A DNA stretch of 44,735 nt from Aurantimonas sp. 22II-16-19i (GCF_002088275.1 NZ_AQQS01000044.1:1-44735), one strand, 5' to 3'. Counted from the first letter of the stretch, positions 18,090 to 25,946 are shown. Program-made: numbers and translations. The notes: a model not told the origin generated them from the sequence alone.

Positions 18090-18500
18090 TTGCGATTTTC
18101 AGGTGTTTTCTTCGCCGCGGGGCTGATGATTGGCCCATCTGCCTCAGCCCAGGGCCTCGGCCTCATCACGGAAGACATCGTTGCCTACTGCGAAAGCCAG
18201 TGGCCCGGCGACTATGTCATGTTCAACGATTGCTTCGATCGTCAGGTAGAAGCGAAGCAGGCTTTCATCGCCGGCTTGGAACACGTAAAAACCGGCAGTC
18301 AAGTCGACGGCATCATGTCGAAATGCAGCAAACAATGGACCGGTGCCAATGGCACCGATTTTGTCATGGTCGTCGATTGCGCGACGCGACAGATGGACGC
18401 TCTGACACTATATCGTCAGAGAAAGGCACCCCCCCTCGCCGGCGTTGAACTTTGTGACACGCCAAATACTCAATGTGAGGACCGCATCCTGAATAAGTAA
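18090..18500 (+). CDS. Secreted Cys-rich cargo (moron) protein with internal duplication
   Basis: A 136-residue protein on the strand opposite the tail genes. It begins at TTG with AGGA eight bases upstream. Residues 1-20 form a clear Sec signal peptide ending Ser-Ala-Ser-Ala before Gln. The mature part holds two related units: Cys-x3-Trp-Pro-Gly then Tyr-Val-Met and Asn-Asp-Cys (about 34-50), and Cys-x3-Trp-Thr-Gly then Phe-Val-Met and Val-Asp-Cys (about 75-97); with two further Cys near the end these could form disulfides in the periplasm. The coding region is less GC-rich than its neighbours, a sign of transfer. It interrupts the chaperone and tape measure genes, so it is probably lysogeny-expressed cargo. 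Function unknown. Confidence 0.75.
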   Translation: MRFSGVFFAAGLMIGPSASAQGLGLITEDIVAYCESQWPGDYVMFNDCFDRQVEAKQAFIAGLEHVKTGSQVDGIMSKCSKQWTGANGTDFVMVVDCATRQMDALTLYRQRKAPPLAGVELCDTPNTQCEDRILNK

Positions 18501-18546
18501 CGATCAGCCTAGATATGTATTGCGGAGCCCCGTTTCCTTCAGTGCA

Positions 18547-18714
18547 TCAGCCGCCTGGAAACGCATCGAGCATCGCGCCGATCGCGTCGAATTCGTCTTC
18601 CGACATTTCCTTGGCCCGCTCGGCCTCACTCATGTGCGCCTTACGGAATCCGTCGTGGCAGGCCTGGAACTGCCAGAGCGACATGCCGTCGATCTCAGCA
18701 GGTCCGAGCCCCAT
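18547..18714 (-). CDS. Second tail assembly chaperone (TIGR02216 / GTA gp10.1-like)
   Basis: A 55-residue frame (MGLGPAEIDGMSLWQFQACH and onward) starting at 18714, where its ATG overlaps the stop of the first chaperone gene as TGATG. The Gly-Leu-x-Pro-Ala-x-x-x-x-Met-(Ser/Thr) and Trp-Gln-Phe-x-Ala signature is typical of short phage proteins placed between the GTA gp10-like gene and the tape measure. The same frame is open upstream of the ATG with plausible sequence (LRFAGFYGAGIVM), so a longer form made by frameshift is possible. It would help the tail tube assemble around the tape measure. Confidence 0.75.
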   Translation of the reverse strand: MGLGPAEIDGMSLWQFQACHDGFRKAHMSEAERAKEMSEDEFDAIGAMLDAFPGG

Positions 18715-19124
18715 CACGATCCCGGCGCCGTAGAAGCCGGCGAAGCGGAGCTTTCCCCTGGGGAGTGGGGGAGGTCCGTCTCCTTCGCCGGCGCCGATTT
18801 TCCCAGCTTCTCGTCCTCGACGCCGACGAGCACGGCGAGGATCACTGCCCGCGCCGCCTCGACGTTCTCCAGAAGCGGCACGGTGTCGACGTGACGCTTG
18901 ATCAGATCGAGCGCCGTTTGCTGTTCCAGGCCGGCCCCGATCAGCCCCAGCCGCAGCGTCTCGCGAATATCGTCGAGGCGCCAGGTCCCGTCACCGAGCC
19001 GGGTGAAGATGTGCTGAGGACCGGCGTCGCACTTTTCCTGCAGCAGCCGAAGCTCGCCAATGCGGAGCTGGAACGTGTGCTCGCCGTCCCAGCAGGAGAT
19101 CTCCGCGCGCGCCGTCCGGCTCAC
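18714..19124 (-). CDS. Tail assembly chaperone (GTA gp10-like)
   Basis: A 136-residue protein starting at GTG 19124, which overlaps the tail tube stop as GTGA. It carries the pattern of the GTA_gp10/Phage_TAC_11 family: an early beta-hairpin with FQLRIGELRLLQEKCDAGP, a Gly-Asp-Gly-Thr-Trp turn near 50, then DIRETLRLGLIGAGL and a helix with two hydrophobic faces. The C-terminal tail is Pro/Ser-rich and probably disordered. It acts in tail tube polymerisation. The placement directly after the tube gene is diagnostic. Confidence 0.82.
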   Translation of the reverse strand: MSRTARAEISCWDGEHTFQLRIGELRLLQEKCDAGPQHIFTRLGDGTWRLDDIRETLRLGLIGAGLEQQTALDLIKRHVDTVPLLENVEAARAVILAVLVGVEDEKLGKSAPAKETDLPHSPGESSASPASTAPGS

Positions 19125-19561
19125 GGAATCACAGTCTCGGCGAAGGCGCCGTCACTCTCGAGCTGAACGTTGACCGCCGCCCGCGACCCCTTTTCGGCAG
19201 TCACTTCGAACGACGCGAGATGGTACTTCTGCGTCACCGTCACCTCGGTGGCGCTCTCGGGGAAGATGATCTTGACGGTCTTCGAGTTGTTCGACGCATA
19301 GAATTCGCGCCACATGGGTAGGCTCTCCTGCGCCATCACGCCCGAGCCTGAGATCGAGGCCGTCAGCGCGGTGATGTCCCGCTCCACATGCGACGGCGCG
19401 TCCGGATCGTCGCAATCCGGCACCTCGGTCTCGTTCATGTTCTTGGTGCGGGTCCAGCTTTTCGACGTGAACCCGCAGGGCGCCGAGAAGACCTCAGGCT
19501 CGGCGCCGTCGCCGATCATGACGACGAAGCTGCCGAAGCGGGTCGTGGATGCGAGTGCCAT
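19121..19561 (-). CDS. Major tail tube protein (GTA gp9 / phage_tail_2-like)
   Basis: A 146-residue beta-rich protein. The ATG at 19561 has GGAGG six bases upstream; an ATG four codons earlier lies in the loop of the Shine-Dalgarno region and was rejected. The features include a Thr-Phe-rich early strand, a Lys-Ser-Trp-Thr-Arg-Thr-Lys-Asn segment, and SGSGVMAQESLPMWREFYAS, found in GTA-type tube proteins. It builds the tail tube. An intrinsic terminator lies immediately upstream of its ribosome binding site. Confidence 0.85.
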   Translation of the reverse strand: MALASTTRFGSFVVMIGDGAEPEVFSAPCGFTSKSWTRTKNMNETEVPDCDDPDAPSHVERDITALTASISGSGVMAQESLPMWREFYASNNSKTVKIIFPESATEVTVTQKYHLASFEVTAEKGSRAAVNVQLESDGAFAETVIP

Positions 19562-19574
19562 GGTGGCCTCCATG

Positions 19575-19596
19575 AAAAAGGCCGCTCAGGGCGGCC
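19575..19596 (-). terminator. Intrinsic terminator just upstream of the tail tube gene
   Basis: On the minus strand GGCCGC (19591-19596) pairs with GCGGCC (19580-19585) across a 5-base loop, followed by five Ts (19575-19579). It lies inside the co-directional late cluster, so it should reduce transcription of the tail genes unless antitermination acts. Confidence 0.7.
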
Positions 19597-19655
19597 ACGT
19601 TGCAGTTTGGGGCCCGCTGGCATGCGGGACGGTTGTTCAGCCGTGGATGGCTACG

Positions 19656-19856
19656 TCATCCATCGTCGGCACCCCTGCCATCAGCATTGGCAACCGCCCC
19701 GCTTTTGGCGCCCGGCTTCGCGAGGGCCCCTGCCGAACCCGCGGCCTTGGCGTGGGCTGCCGGAACCTTGCCTGACCATCCGCGGCGGTAGGCGACGATC
19801 GCCTGCTTGCCAGGCACGCGGTAGTCGTAGTCGCGCGTAAATGTCACGTCCGTCAT
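19656..19856 (-). CDS. Short structural-region protein of unknown function
   Basis: A 66-residue protein starting MTDVTFTRDYDYRVPGKQAI, with an Ala/Lys/Gly-rich tail that looks disordered. The ATG at 19856 has GGAG-like sequence (AAGCAGAG) upstream. The N-terminal half (about 40 residues) contains a Tyr/Arg-rich strand pattern (AYRRGWSGKVP). Small genes of this type often lie between the tail completion and tail tube genes in alphaproteobacterial siphophages, but I do not know a function. The terminator for this stretch follows it. Confidence 0.6.
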   Translation of the reverse strand: MTDVTFTRDYDYRVPGKQAIVAYRRGWSGKVPAAHAKAAGSAGALAKPGAKSGAVANADGRGADDG

Positions 19857-19881
19857 CTCTGCTTCCTTCAGTAGAGGCCTT

Positions 19882-20280
19882 TCAGACCGCATCCATCAGC
19901 GCCCGAATCGTCAGGACGCCGTGAGCCGTCAACGCGTCGCTGTCGGTCAGAATGCGGATGCGCGTGACGCGGAGGTCGACGAGCCGGGCGCCGTCGAGCG
20001 GAACGTCTGCACCGTGAATTGCCCTACCCACCGCAGCCGAGACCTGTTCCGCCTCCCCCTGGCCGGCAATTCCGGCAGACCAGACGTCGATCTGTAGCGT
20101 CACCTCGGCACCCGCAACGCAGTCGGCGTCGAGCGGAACGATCTCCGACGGCCCGTAGCTCGCATAGGGCTTTTTCTGGCCGATGGCGGGTCCGTCCAGC
20201 AGCGGCCGCCCTTCGAGTGCCTCCGTGACAGCCGCGCGAAGACCCTCCTTGAGAAGGCCTGCCCAGTCGTGGACGGTCAC
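19882..20280 (-). CDS. Tail completion / terminator protein, DUF3168 (GTA gp8-like)
   Basis: A 132-residue protein starting MTVHDWAGLLKEGLRAAVTE. The DUF3168 pattern is visible: helix at the N-terminus, then a strand with Tyr-Ala-Ser-Tyr-Gly, and (VTLQIDVWSA) followed by a helix rich in Ala and Glu and strands ending LTIRALMD. In GTA and related siphophages this family forms the ring that ends the tail tube at the neck. The start is coupled with the upstream stop by an ATGA-like overlap (GTGACG). Confidence 0.82.
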   Translation of the reverse strand: MTVHDWAGLLKEGLRAAVTEALEGRPLLDGPAIGQKKPYASYGPSEIVPLDADCVAGAEVTLQIDVWSAGIAGQGEAEQVSAAVGRAIHGADVPLDGARLVDLRVTRIRILTDSDALTAHGVLTIRALMDAV

Positions 20281-20672
20281 CGTTTGGCCTCTGCGACGGA
20301 TCGGGCGAGCAACGCCTTGACGCGACCATTGATGCGGCGCTGCCCCGCGCGCACTGCCGGCCCAAGAAAGGGCTGCGCGGCAACGTCCGTGTCTCCGGCA
20401 GTGAAGCCATACTCAATCAGATGCGCGTAGGGCATGTCGGTGGAGACCGTCCTGACGATGTCGTCGGCATTGACATGTCCCCGGATGCCGCGCGCCTCGG
20501 ATCGTTCGCTCTTGCGAATTGACCGCTTCAACGCACCGGTCCGCACCGGTACAATCTGTTTCGCCTCGCGGACGATCTCGTCGGTCTCCTCGTCGATGAT
20601 GGCATCGAGATTGGCCCTGACGCGGCGCGCAATCTTGTCGGGAGACGCCCCGCGGCGGCGGATGATCGGCAT
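20277..20672 (-). CDS. HK97 gp10-like head-tail joining protein
   Basis: A 131-residue protein. The ATG at 20672 was chosen because it follows the stop of the preceding gene with AGGGAGA at proper spacing; the frame before it is a shadow. The HK97-gp10 signature is seen: IVPVRTGALKRSIRKS near 45-60, then a strand and PYAHLIEYGF near 90, and QPFLGPAVRA near 107. It makes the tail completion or neck ring. Order with neighbours is standard. Confidence 0.88.
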   Translation of the reverse strand: MPIIRRRGASPDKIARRVRANLDAIIDEETDEIVREAKQIVPVRTGALKRSIRKSERSEARGIRGHVNADDIVRTVSTDMPYAHLIEYGFTAGDTDVAAQPFLGPAVRAGQRRINGRVKALLARSVAEAKR

Positions 20673-20683
20673 GACTGTCTCCC

Positions 20684-21013
20684 TCAGGCCTCGTCGACCC
20701 AGAAGCAGGGTCGCGCTTCGCCGGCACCGTCGACGGTCGCGACCACGAGGATCGCGCCGTTCGACCGGACGAACCTGTCGCCACGATCCGGCTGCCACGG
20801 CCAATTGATCGCCGCTGCAGTCACGGCGATGCGGGTGAGGTTCAGTCGGTTCGCCCCGCCCTGTCCCTGAAAATGCGGAACACGGTCGATCGAGACTTTC
20901 GCCGGAAAATTCGGACGTTCCGGATCGATCTGCCCCGCGACGACCGTCACCTCCGTCTCGTCGAAGATATCGGCCAAACGATCGGCCATGGCCGCAACGG
21001 TGTGTTGAAACAT
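20684..21013 (-). CDS. Head-tail connector protein
   Basis: A 109-residue, beta-rich protein starting MFQHTVAAMADRLADIFDET. The ATG at 21013 has GGGAGG at good spacing, although the site overlaps the previous gene's last codons. Members at this place, between a gpW-like and a HK97-gp10-like gene, are head-closure or stopper proteins (lambda FII-like). The central pattern (RLNLTRIAVTAAAI ... GDRFVRSNGAI) agrees with this role, but I recognise it mainly by position. Confidence 0.68.
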   Translation of the reverse strand: MFQHTVAAMADRLADIFDETEVTVVAGQIDPERPNFPAKVSIDRVPHFQGQGGANRLNLTRIAVTAAAINWPWQPDRGDRFVRSNGAILVVATVDGAGEARPCFWVDEA

Positions 21014-21017
21014 CGCC

Positions 21018-21293
21018 TCACCTCCCGATTGAGAAGGCGCGGCGTCGCCGGGGACAGGCTTCACCACGCTGCCGGGCGCAGGCGTCGGAGAGCGTGCCGA
21101 TCTCCCGGTCGAGCGCCGCCACCGACATGCCGGCGAAGAACCGCATGCGCTGGGACGTGACGGGGGAAGAGACGGAGACCTCCTCCACCGCCTCGCCCGC
21201 CATGAGTTTCAGCCGATAGGCCCGCAGAGCATCCTCGACCTGGCACGGATCGGCCGGGTCGACCGTGAGCCCTGCGATGTTGATGGTCGCCAT
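21018..21293 (-). CDS. gpW-like head-tail joining protein
   Basis: A 91-residue protein starting MATINIAGLTVDPADPCQVE. A helix with LRAYRLKLMAGEAVEEVSVSS, followed by a strand and a second helix (SVAALDREIGTLSDACARQR), gives the alpha-beta-alpha order of gpW, the adaptor sitting between portal and tail. Its start and the next gene's stop overlap its neighbours, as is usual here. The last ten residues are highly basic. Confidence 0.72.
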   Translation of the reverse strand: MATINIAGLTVDPADPCQVEDALRAYRLKLMAGEAVEEVSVSSPVTSQRMRFFAGMSVAALDREIGTLSDACARQRGEACPRRRRAFSIGR

Positions 21294-21592
21294 CAGCCGT
21301 TGAGGTCGAACAAGGTCTTGCGGGCGGCTTCCAGACGCTTCTGCGCGTCCGCCTTGTCCGCCTCGCTCCTTGCCTGCTCGACAGACGCCTCCGCCGCCTT
21401 CAGTTCGCCGACGGCTGCGGCGTAGATGGCCGAGCGGTCCTCGTCGGTGCGCACCCTCGCTGGCAGAAGGGCGAAGCCGCCGGCATCCCCGATCGCCTTC
21501 ATCTCCTTCTTCGGCAGCCTGTCCGGGATCGGTTCTCCCGGACGGACGACGCCCTCCGAGGTGTAAAGCGTCTTTGACGCGATCTCGCTCAT
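21293..21592 (-). CDS. Small protein between capsid and connector genes
   Basis: A 99-residue protein starting MSEIASKTLYTSEGVVRPGE. The ATG at 21592 overlaps the capsid stop as TGATG. Residues about 55-95 form a charged helix (AAEASVEQARSEADKADAQK). Its place matches small genes such as lambda FI, which help DNA packaging, but the relation is by position only. Confidence 0.65.
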   Translation of the reverse strand: MSEIASKTLYTSEGVVRPGEPIPDRLPKKEMKAIGDAGGFALLPARVRTDEDRSAIYAAAVGELKAAEASVEQARSEADKADAQKRLEAARKTLFDLNG

Positions 21593-22650
21593 CACACCAC
21601 CTGCGCCTTGAGGGTTGCGTTCGGGCGTCCGGGCACCATCAGAGGCGCGGACTGCGACATCAGCTGCTCGCCGGAAGGATCGTCCTCCTCCCAGCTCTTC
21701 GGGAAGATGTCGAGCGGCTGCATCATCGCCCCCTTGTCCTGGATCGCGCCGAAGCACCGGATGCCATGGACACCGCCCGTCCCGTCTTCCTGCGAGGGAG
21801 CAGCGGTCATGACGATATCCGTCGCGGCGAGCGCCCGGCTCAACGTGCCGTCCTGCTCCTTGAAGCGACCCGCATAGACCCAGAGGGTGAACTCGCCCCA
21901 CTGGCCGACGAGACGTGCGCCCTCGACCGCCGCCTGCGGCTGGAGGTTGGGCGTGTTCTGAACGCCCCGGCGCAGGTCCGCCTCCTTCAGCAGCTGCGTG
22001 TTCTGGCGCAGGTACTTCCAGACTTCCGGCGCCATGATGACATCGGTTCCGGCATAGCCGGTCTTGCCGAGAATGACGTCCGACCAGTCCTCCAGCATGC
22101 CGCCGATGTCGGCCGCCGCGTTGGACCACAAGTTGCCGGCTCCGGTGACGACGATCTCGTTATCGCCGGATCGGCCGAAGTCGACCTCGCGCTCCGGATA
22201 GTCCTCGCCCTTCACGGTGACTTTTCCGTCGACGACGGCCTTCGCCGCCATCCATTCCCACCGCTCCTCGATCTGGCGCTTCTGCAGCGCCAGGGTGTCG
22301 AGCCGTGCGGCGTCGTAGCGGGATGCCTGGTCGAGGCTGCCGAGCAAAGCCTCGCCCGGATTTCGGCGGATGAAGTCGCCGGGCTTGATGAAGTGCTTCG
22401 GCTTGACGTAGGCCGGCACGAAGCTCTTCGCCTGGAAGCCGCGCCGCTTCTGCGGCTTCGCCTGCACGACCGGAGAGACGAAGGGCGCCATGACGGGCAG
22501 GTCCTCGAGGACCTCGTCGAAGACGATCTCCTCGCGGGTCGAAAGATAGGGCGTCGCCCGGAAGAACCGGTCGAGGAAGAAGCGTCTCGGCGTGCGGATG
22601 GTCCGGATGACTTCGACGAGTTCCGCGGTGGAGTAGTAGGGGCTGTCCAT
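21592..22650 (-). CDS. Major capsid protein, phage_cap_E family
   Basis: A 352-residue protein of the lambda gpE class (PF03864). It starts MDSPYYSTAELVEVIRTIRT and shows the family features in order: RFF-LDRFFRAT near 23-33, VAPFVSP-type segment near 56, the Phe-Lys-Pro-Gly-Asp region near 88-95, the LARREWMAA-type region (EERWEWMAAKAVVDGK near 130), and the C-terminal GAIQDKGAMMQPLDIFPKSW motif. It builds the icosahedral shell with the decoration protein encoded just upstream. Confidence 0.93.
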   Translation of the reverse strand: MDSPYYSTAELVEVIRTIRTPRRFFLDRFFRATPYLSTREEIVFDEVLEDLPVMAPFVSPVVQAKPQKRRGFQAKSFVPAYVKPKHFIKPGDFIRRNPGEALLGSLDQASRYDAARLDTLALQKRQIEERWEWMAAKAVVDGKVTVKGEDYPEREVDFGRSGDNEIVVTGAGNLWSNAAADIGGMLEDWSDVILGKTGYAGTDVIMAPEVWKYLRQNTQLLKEADLRRGVQNTPNLQPQAAVEGARLVGQWGEFTLWVYAGRFKEQDGTLSRALAATDIVMTAAPSQEDGTGGVHGIRCFGAIQDKGAMMQPLDIFPKSWEEDDPSGEQLMSQSAPLMVPGRPNATLKAQVV

Positions 22651-22662
22651 GTCGAAATATCC

Positions 22663-23025
22663 TCAAGCGGACGCGGGAGCCGCGCCCCACTTGCGGAGCA
22701 GGATGCTCCGGCTGCGGAGTGCGGTCTTGACGGGAGCGAGGGTGACGCCATTCAGTTTCACGGCGTCCTCGTTGAAGTCGCCCTCGACATAGACGGCGAG
22801 ATCCTGCTCGGCAGCGAGCGTGACGTCGTACGGCATGACGGCGAAGGCATTCGCGGCGGTCGCGAGCTTGCCGAGCTTGTTCGTCGCCGCGGTCATCTCG
22901 AGCACTTCGCCGCGCTCATAGGATCCGGCGACGATGGTCAGCGGCTGCGTCCGGACCGAGCCGGAGTGAAGGTCGTCGGGACCCGGCACTTCGATGCCGA
23001 GCGTGCTTCCCGCGAGTCGTGACAT
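22663..23025 (-). CDS. Head decoration protein (lambda D-like)
   Basis: A 120-residue protein of the HDPD class (PF02924): an early strand with GSVRTQPLTIVAGSYERGEV, LEMTAA, and later AVMPYDVTLAAEQDLAVYVE then FNEDAVKLNG. These residues and the place between protease and capsid genes are characteristic. It stabilises the expanded shell as trimers. Confidence 0.92.
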   Translation of the reverse strand: MSRLAGSTLGIEVPGPDDLHSGSVRTQPLTIVAGSYERGEVLEMTAATNKLGKLATAANAFAVMPYDVTLAAEQDLAVYVEGDFNEDAVKLNGVTLAPVKTALRSRSILLRKWGAAPASA

Positions 23026-23037
23026 GACGGTGGTTCC

Positions 23038-23445
23038 TCAGTTGGCGGAAGCGCCGTAGCGCTGTTCCGCGAGGGTCAGGAGCTTGCTCTTCTGCGGCTC
23101 GCTCGCGCCATTCGCGGCGTTCATGGCCGCAGCCGCCAGGCTGTCGGGCTTCTCGCTGCGCCGGTCGAGCGACGCCTCCGGCATGGCCCGCGCGGCGGTG
23201 GCCTCGGCGACATGCTTCGTCGCGAACGCCGTTGCCTTCTCCGCCGACATGCCCTCGGCGAGGCATTCGAGCGCCGCCGTCATCCGGGACGGCTGGCCTG
23301 CGATGCCCTCGGCCGAAAGCACCGATGCCACCGTGGCAAGCGCTTCCGATCGACCCTCGGCCTTCGCATCTGCCTTGGCGCGCTCGAGCTCGGCCTGGCT
23401 GATACCCGGAGTTTCGGCGACGGGCGCGCCGCTGTTCTCGCTCAT
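23038..23445 (-). CDS. Nested scaffold protein (lambda Nu3-like) from internal start
   Basis: In-frame ATG at 23445 (residue 300 of the protease) lies seven bases after AAGGAG, an excellent ribosome binding site inside a coding region. It would make a 135-residue, Ala/Glu-rich, largely helical protein (MSENSGAPVAETPGISQAEL) identical to the protease C-terminus. In lambda, Nu3 is expressed from within gene C in this way. No other scaffold gene is found in the head module. Confidence 0.75.
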   Translation of the reverse strand: MSENSGAPVAETPGISQAELERAKADAKAEGRSEALATVASVLSAEGIAGQPSRMTAALECLAEGMSAEKATAFATKHVAEATAARAMPEASLDRRSEKPDSLAAAAMNAANGASEPQKSKLLTLAEQRYGASAN

Positions 23446-24342
23446 GGACGGACTCCTTCTCGGCGAGTTCTGCGACCGCCCGCCGGGCGTCCGCTTGGAT
23501 AGTTCGGACAGGACGTCCTCGAAGAGGCCGACGCGATCGGCGAGTCCCGCAGCGACCGCCTTTGCCCCGATGAATGTCCGGGCTTCCGTCGCGCGGGCTT
23601 CCGAAGCTGTCAGGCGCTGCCCGCGCCCCTTGCCGACGGTGCTGGTGAAGCTGTCGTAGAAGGCGTTCACCTCCGCCTGGAGATCCTGTCGCACGCTGTC
23701 GGACAGCGGCTCGAACGGGTTGCCGTCGACCTTGTGGGCGCCAGCAAAGATCAGCGTCGGCGTGATTCCTTCCTCGTCGAGATTTCGGCTGAAGTCGGCG
23801 TGAAGGAGAACGACACCGATCGACCCGGAGACGCCCGTCTCCGTCGTCACGATCTCACTCGCCCCGCTCGCGATGGCATAGCCAGCCGAGCACGCCATTC
23901 CGTTCACCAGGGCGACGGTCCGTTTGGCCTTTGCAAGCGTCCGGACATGCGCGGCCGTCTCCATCGCGCCGATCGCCTCGCCACCCGGCGTGGAGAGGTC
24001 GACGATGACGGAATGGACGTCGGGATCGGCGAGCGCCGTCTTCAGCTGATGCTGGACGCCTTCATAGGAGGTCAGTCCCGACGATGCCCCGATCCACGCG
24101 CCGCGATTGACCAGGGATCCCGTGATCGAGATGATCGCGACGCCGCCGGCGACGCGATATGGCTTCACCGCGACGGCGCGTCCGTCGGCATCTCGTGCAA
24201 AAGGCTCGCCTTCGAACCGGCTGGCGTCGGGACCGTCGACGCCGATCCGGCCTGCCAGCACAGACAAGATGACCTGCGCCTTGTCGGGCGTGATCAGGAG
24301 CGGCCGGTTCAGCACGCGATCCGCGATCTGGGCAAGGAACAT
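23038..24342 (-). CDS. Capsid maturation protease, S49 family (lambda gpC-like), with scaffold C-terminus
   Basis: A 434-residue protein; ATG 24342 forms a TGATG overlap with the portal stop (an ATG three bases earlier is also possible). Residues about 65-275 are an S49 peptidase domain: a strand with ITGSLV near 74, STPGGEAIGA near 117, and the active-site Ala-Cys-Ser-Ala-Gly-Tyr with nucleophile S152, plus candidate base K204 in GAHKVDG. The remaining 135 residues form a charged helical scaffold region that is also made separately from an internal start. It matures the procapsid. Confidence 0.93.
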   Translation of the reverse strand: MFLAQIADRVLNRPLLITPDKAQVILSVLAGRIGVDGPDASRFEGEPFARDADGRAVAVKPYRVAGGVAIISITGSLVNRGAWIGASSGLTSYEGVQHQLKTALADPDVHSVIVDLSTPGGEAIGAMETAAHVRTLAKAKRTVALVNGMACSAGYAIASGASEIVTTETGVSGSIGVVLLHADFSRNLDEEGITPTLIFAGAHKVDGNPFEPLSDSVRQDLQAEVNAFYDSFTSTVGKGRGQRLTASEARATEARTFIGAKAVAAGLADRVGLFEDVLSELSKRTPGGRSQNSPRRSPSMSENSGAPVAETPGISQAELERAKADAKAEGRSEALATVASVLSAEGIAGQPSRMTAALECLAEGMSAEKATAFATKHVAEATAARAMPEASLDRRSEKPDSLAAAAMNAANGASEPQKSKLLTLAEQRYGASAN

Positions 24343-25946
24343 CATTCCACCTCCGTCTGTTTCACCGAGGCCTCGGCGTCGTCGATGTCCGTTCCGCCGT
24401 TGGTGATGCCGCCGTGGACGTTGAGTTCCTCGCGGGTCTGCTGCTCGAAGGCGCGCTGGTAGTAGACGTCTTCCCAGTCGGTGCCGAGGTCGGAGCAGAT
24501 CTGCTCGTCCGTCAGGACACCCATGTTGCGGTACATCTCGTGGGCCTTCGCCGCCTTGACCTCGTCCGCCTGCGGCTTCGCGGGCCCGCGCCACTCCGCC
24601 CGGCAGATCGCGGCGCGATGGCGGACGAAGGCGTCGATCCCGCCGGGCACGATCAGTGCGCCGCTGTCGACTTCCTCTTCGAGAAACGCCTCCAGCGCCG
24701 CCTGGCTGACCGGCACGGGAACGTGACGGCGGCGGAACAGGAGCAGCGGCCACTGCTTGGCGATCCCCATCCTCACCGAGGAATAGGTCGCCCCCCGATA
24801 GTCGCCGGTCAGGTCCTCGAACACGCCGCCGGCGCAACGGGCGATCTCGCGCAGAAGAAAGTTCGCGAAAGGCTCGTAGGTTGAGTTCGGGTGTTCGGAT
24901 GCGTGCAGCTTCAGGTGTTCGCCGGTGAAGAGATGGGCGAGCCGCGCCCCCTTGCCGACGTCGATGTCGACATTCTCGTACCAGCCTGCCTTTTCCCCGA
25001 GATAGGTCGAAAAGGCCGTCGCGTTGTTGCTCGGCGTGCCGCTCGGCCCGGTGTCTGGCGTCAGGGCGTCGAGCACCTCGGCCGACGGCGCGTCGCTCTC
25101 GATCGTCGCGGCGAAGACGGCGTGGATCATGGCGGCCGACAGCGTCGCATTGGACAGTTGATCGTAGTCGCGCAACACCCTCAGGATCGGTGCGAAGGGC
25201 GTGATGCCGCGCACCTGGCCCGGTTGACCGTCGAAGACATGCAGCAGCATCGGCCGTCCGTACCCGTCCCGCGCCGCCTTGCGCACTTCGATGCGCTCAC
25301 CATAGGGGCCACGCATCTCAAACAGGTAGCCAGCCGGCGCGCCGTGATGGTCGTGATAGACGCCGTGGTCGAGCCGATCGGCCGGGCTCGACTTCTGCGA
25401 CAGCCAGTGCGACGGGACGAGCCTCAGTTTCGTGCGCCATTCGATGCCGGGGCGCTCGATCGAAGGCAGCTCCGCAACGCCCTCACCCGTCCCGAACCAG
25501 GAGCGCACCGAGGCCGCCTGCATCTGCGCCAGTGTATAGCGACCGCCCGCATCGCAGGCCCATTTGTCTCCGGCCCAGGCCTGGAAGCGCCGTTCGGCAA
25601 GGCGACCCCAGTCGCCCTCCTGTTTCGCGTTCCATCCGGCCCACGAGAAGTCGGGCTTCAGATTGGGGCGAAGGCCGTCGCCGATCATCAGCGAGACCAT
25701 CTGCTCCACGACGCCAGCAATCCAGCCGTTGTTATGCATCGCATCGATGGTGCGCGCCGCCGCCCGCCCCCAGGCGATCCGCACGTCATCCTTGGCGTCC
25801 CGCAGCACCGGGACCGGCATCATGATGGGTCCGCCCTGCAGGCCGCGCAGATAGCCGGCCTGTGGCGCCGGCGCGGACGGCAAGGCAGCCGGGAGCGGGC
25901 CCCCGCGCAGTGCGGCAGCCGCTTGCCTGATACGCGAAAGGACCAT
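24342..25946 (-). CDS. Portal protein (lambda gpB-like)
   Basis: A 534-residue protein of the lambda-type portal family (PF05136). The start at 25946 overlaps the terminase stop as TGATG; longer frames upstream are terminase shadows. Family features in order: ARTIDAMHNNGWIAGVVEQM near 60-80, (GDGLRPN), then RFQAWAGDKW near 120, LIPSHWL-type segment near 190 and LHVFD-GQPGQVRGITPF near 240. The C-terminus is Glu/Gln-rich. It forms the dodecameric ring through which DNA is pumped. Confidence 0.92.
   Translation of the reverse strand: MVLSRIRQAAAALRGGPLPAALPSAPAPQAGYLRGLQGGPIMMPVPVLRDAKDDVRIAWGRAAARTIDAMHNNGWIAGVVEQMVSLMIGDGLRPNLKPDFSWAGWNAKQEGDWGRLAERRFQAWAGDKWACDAGGRYTLAQMQAASVRSWFGTGEGVAELPSIERPGIEWRTKLRLVPSHWLSQKSSPADRLDHGVYHDHHGAPAGYLFEMRGPYGERIEVRKAARDGYGRPMLLHVFDGQPGQVRGITPFAPILRVLRDYDQLSNATLSAAMIHAVFAATIESDAPSAEVLDALTPDTGPSGTPSNNATAFSTYLGEKAGWYENVDIDVGKGARLAHLFTGEHLKLHASEHPNSTYEPFANFLLREIARCAGGVFEDLTGDYRGATYSSVRMGIAKQWPLLLFRRRHVPVPVSQAALEAFLEEEVDSGALIVPGGIDAFVRHRAAICRAEWRGPAKPQADEVKAAKAHEMYRNMGVLTDEQICSDLGTDWEDVYYQRAFEQQTREELNVHGGITNGGTDIDDAEASVKQTEVE

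Noticed and set aside
18720-18760. Lambda-type slippery heptamer GGGAAAG in the chaperone overlap
   Set aside because: The heptamer is present inside GGGGAAAGC but not in the register needed for a -1 shift from the first chaperone frame, so I do not annotate a frameshift.
21370-23022. 550-residue plus-strand frame
   Set aside because: Antisense to capsid and decoration genes, whose own frames have clear family matches.
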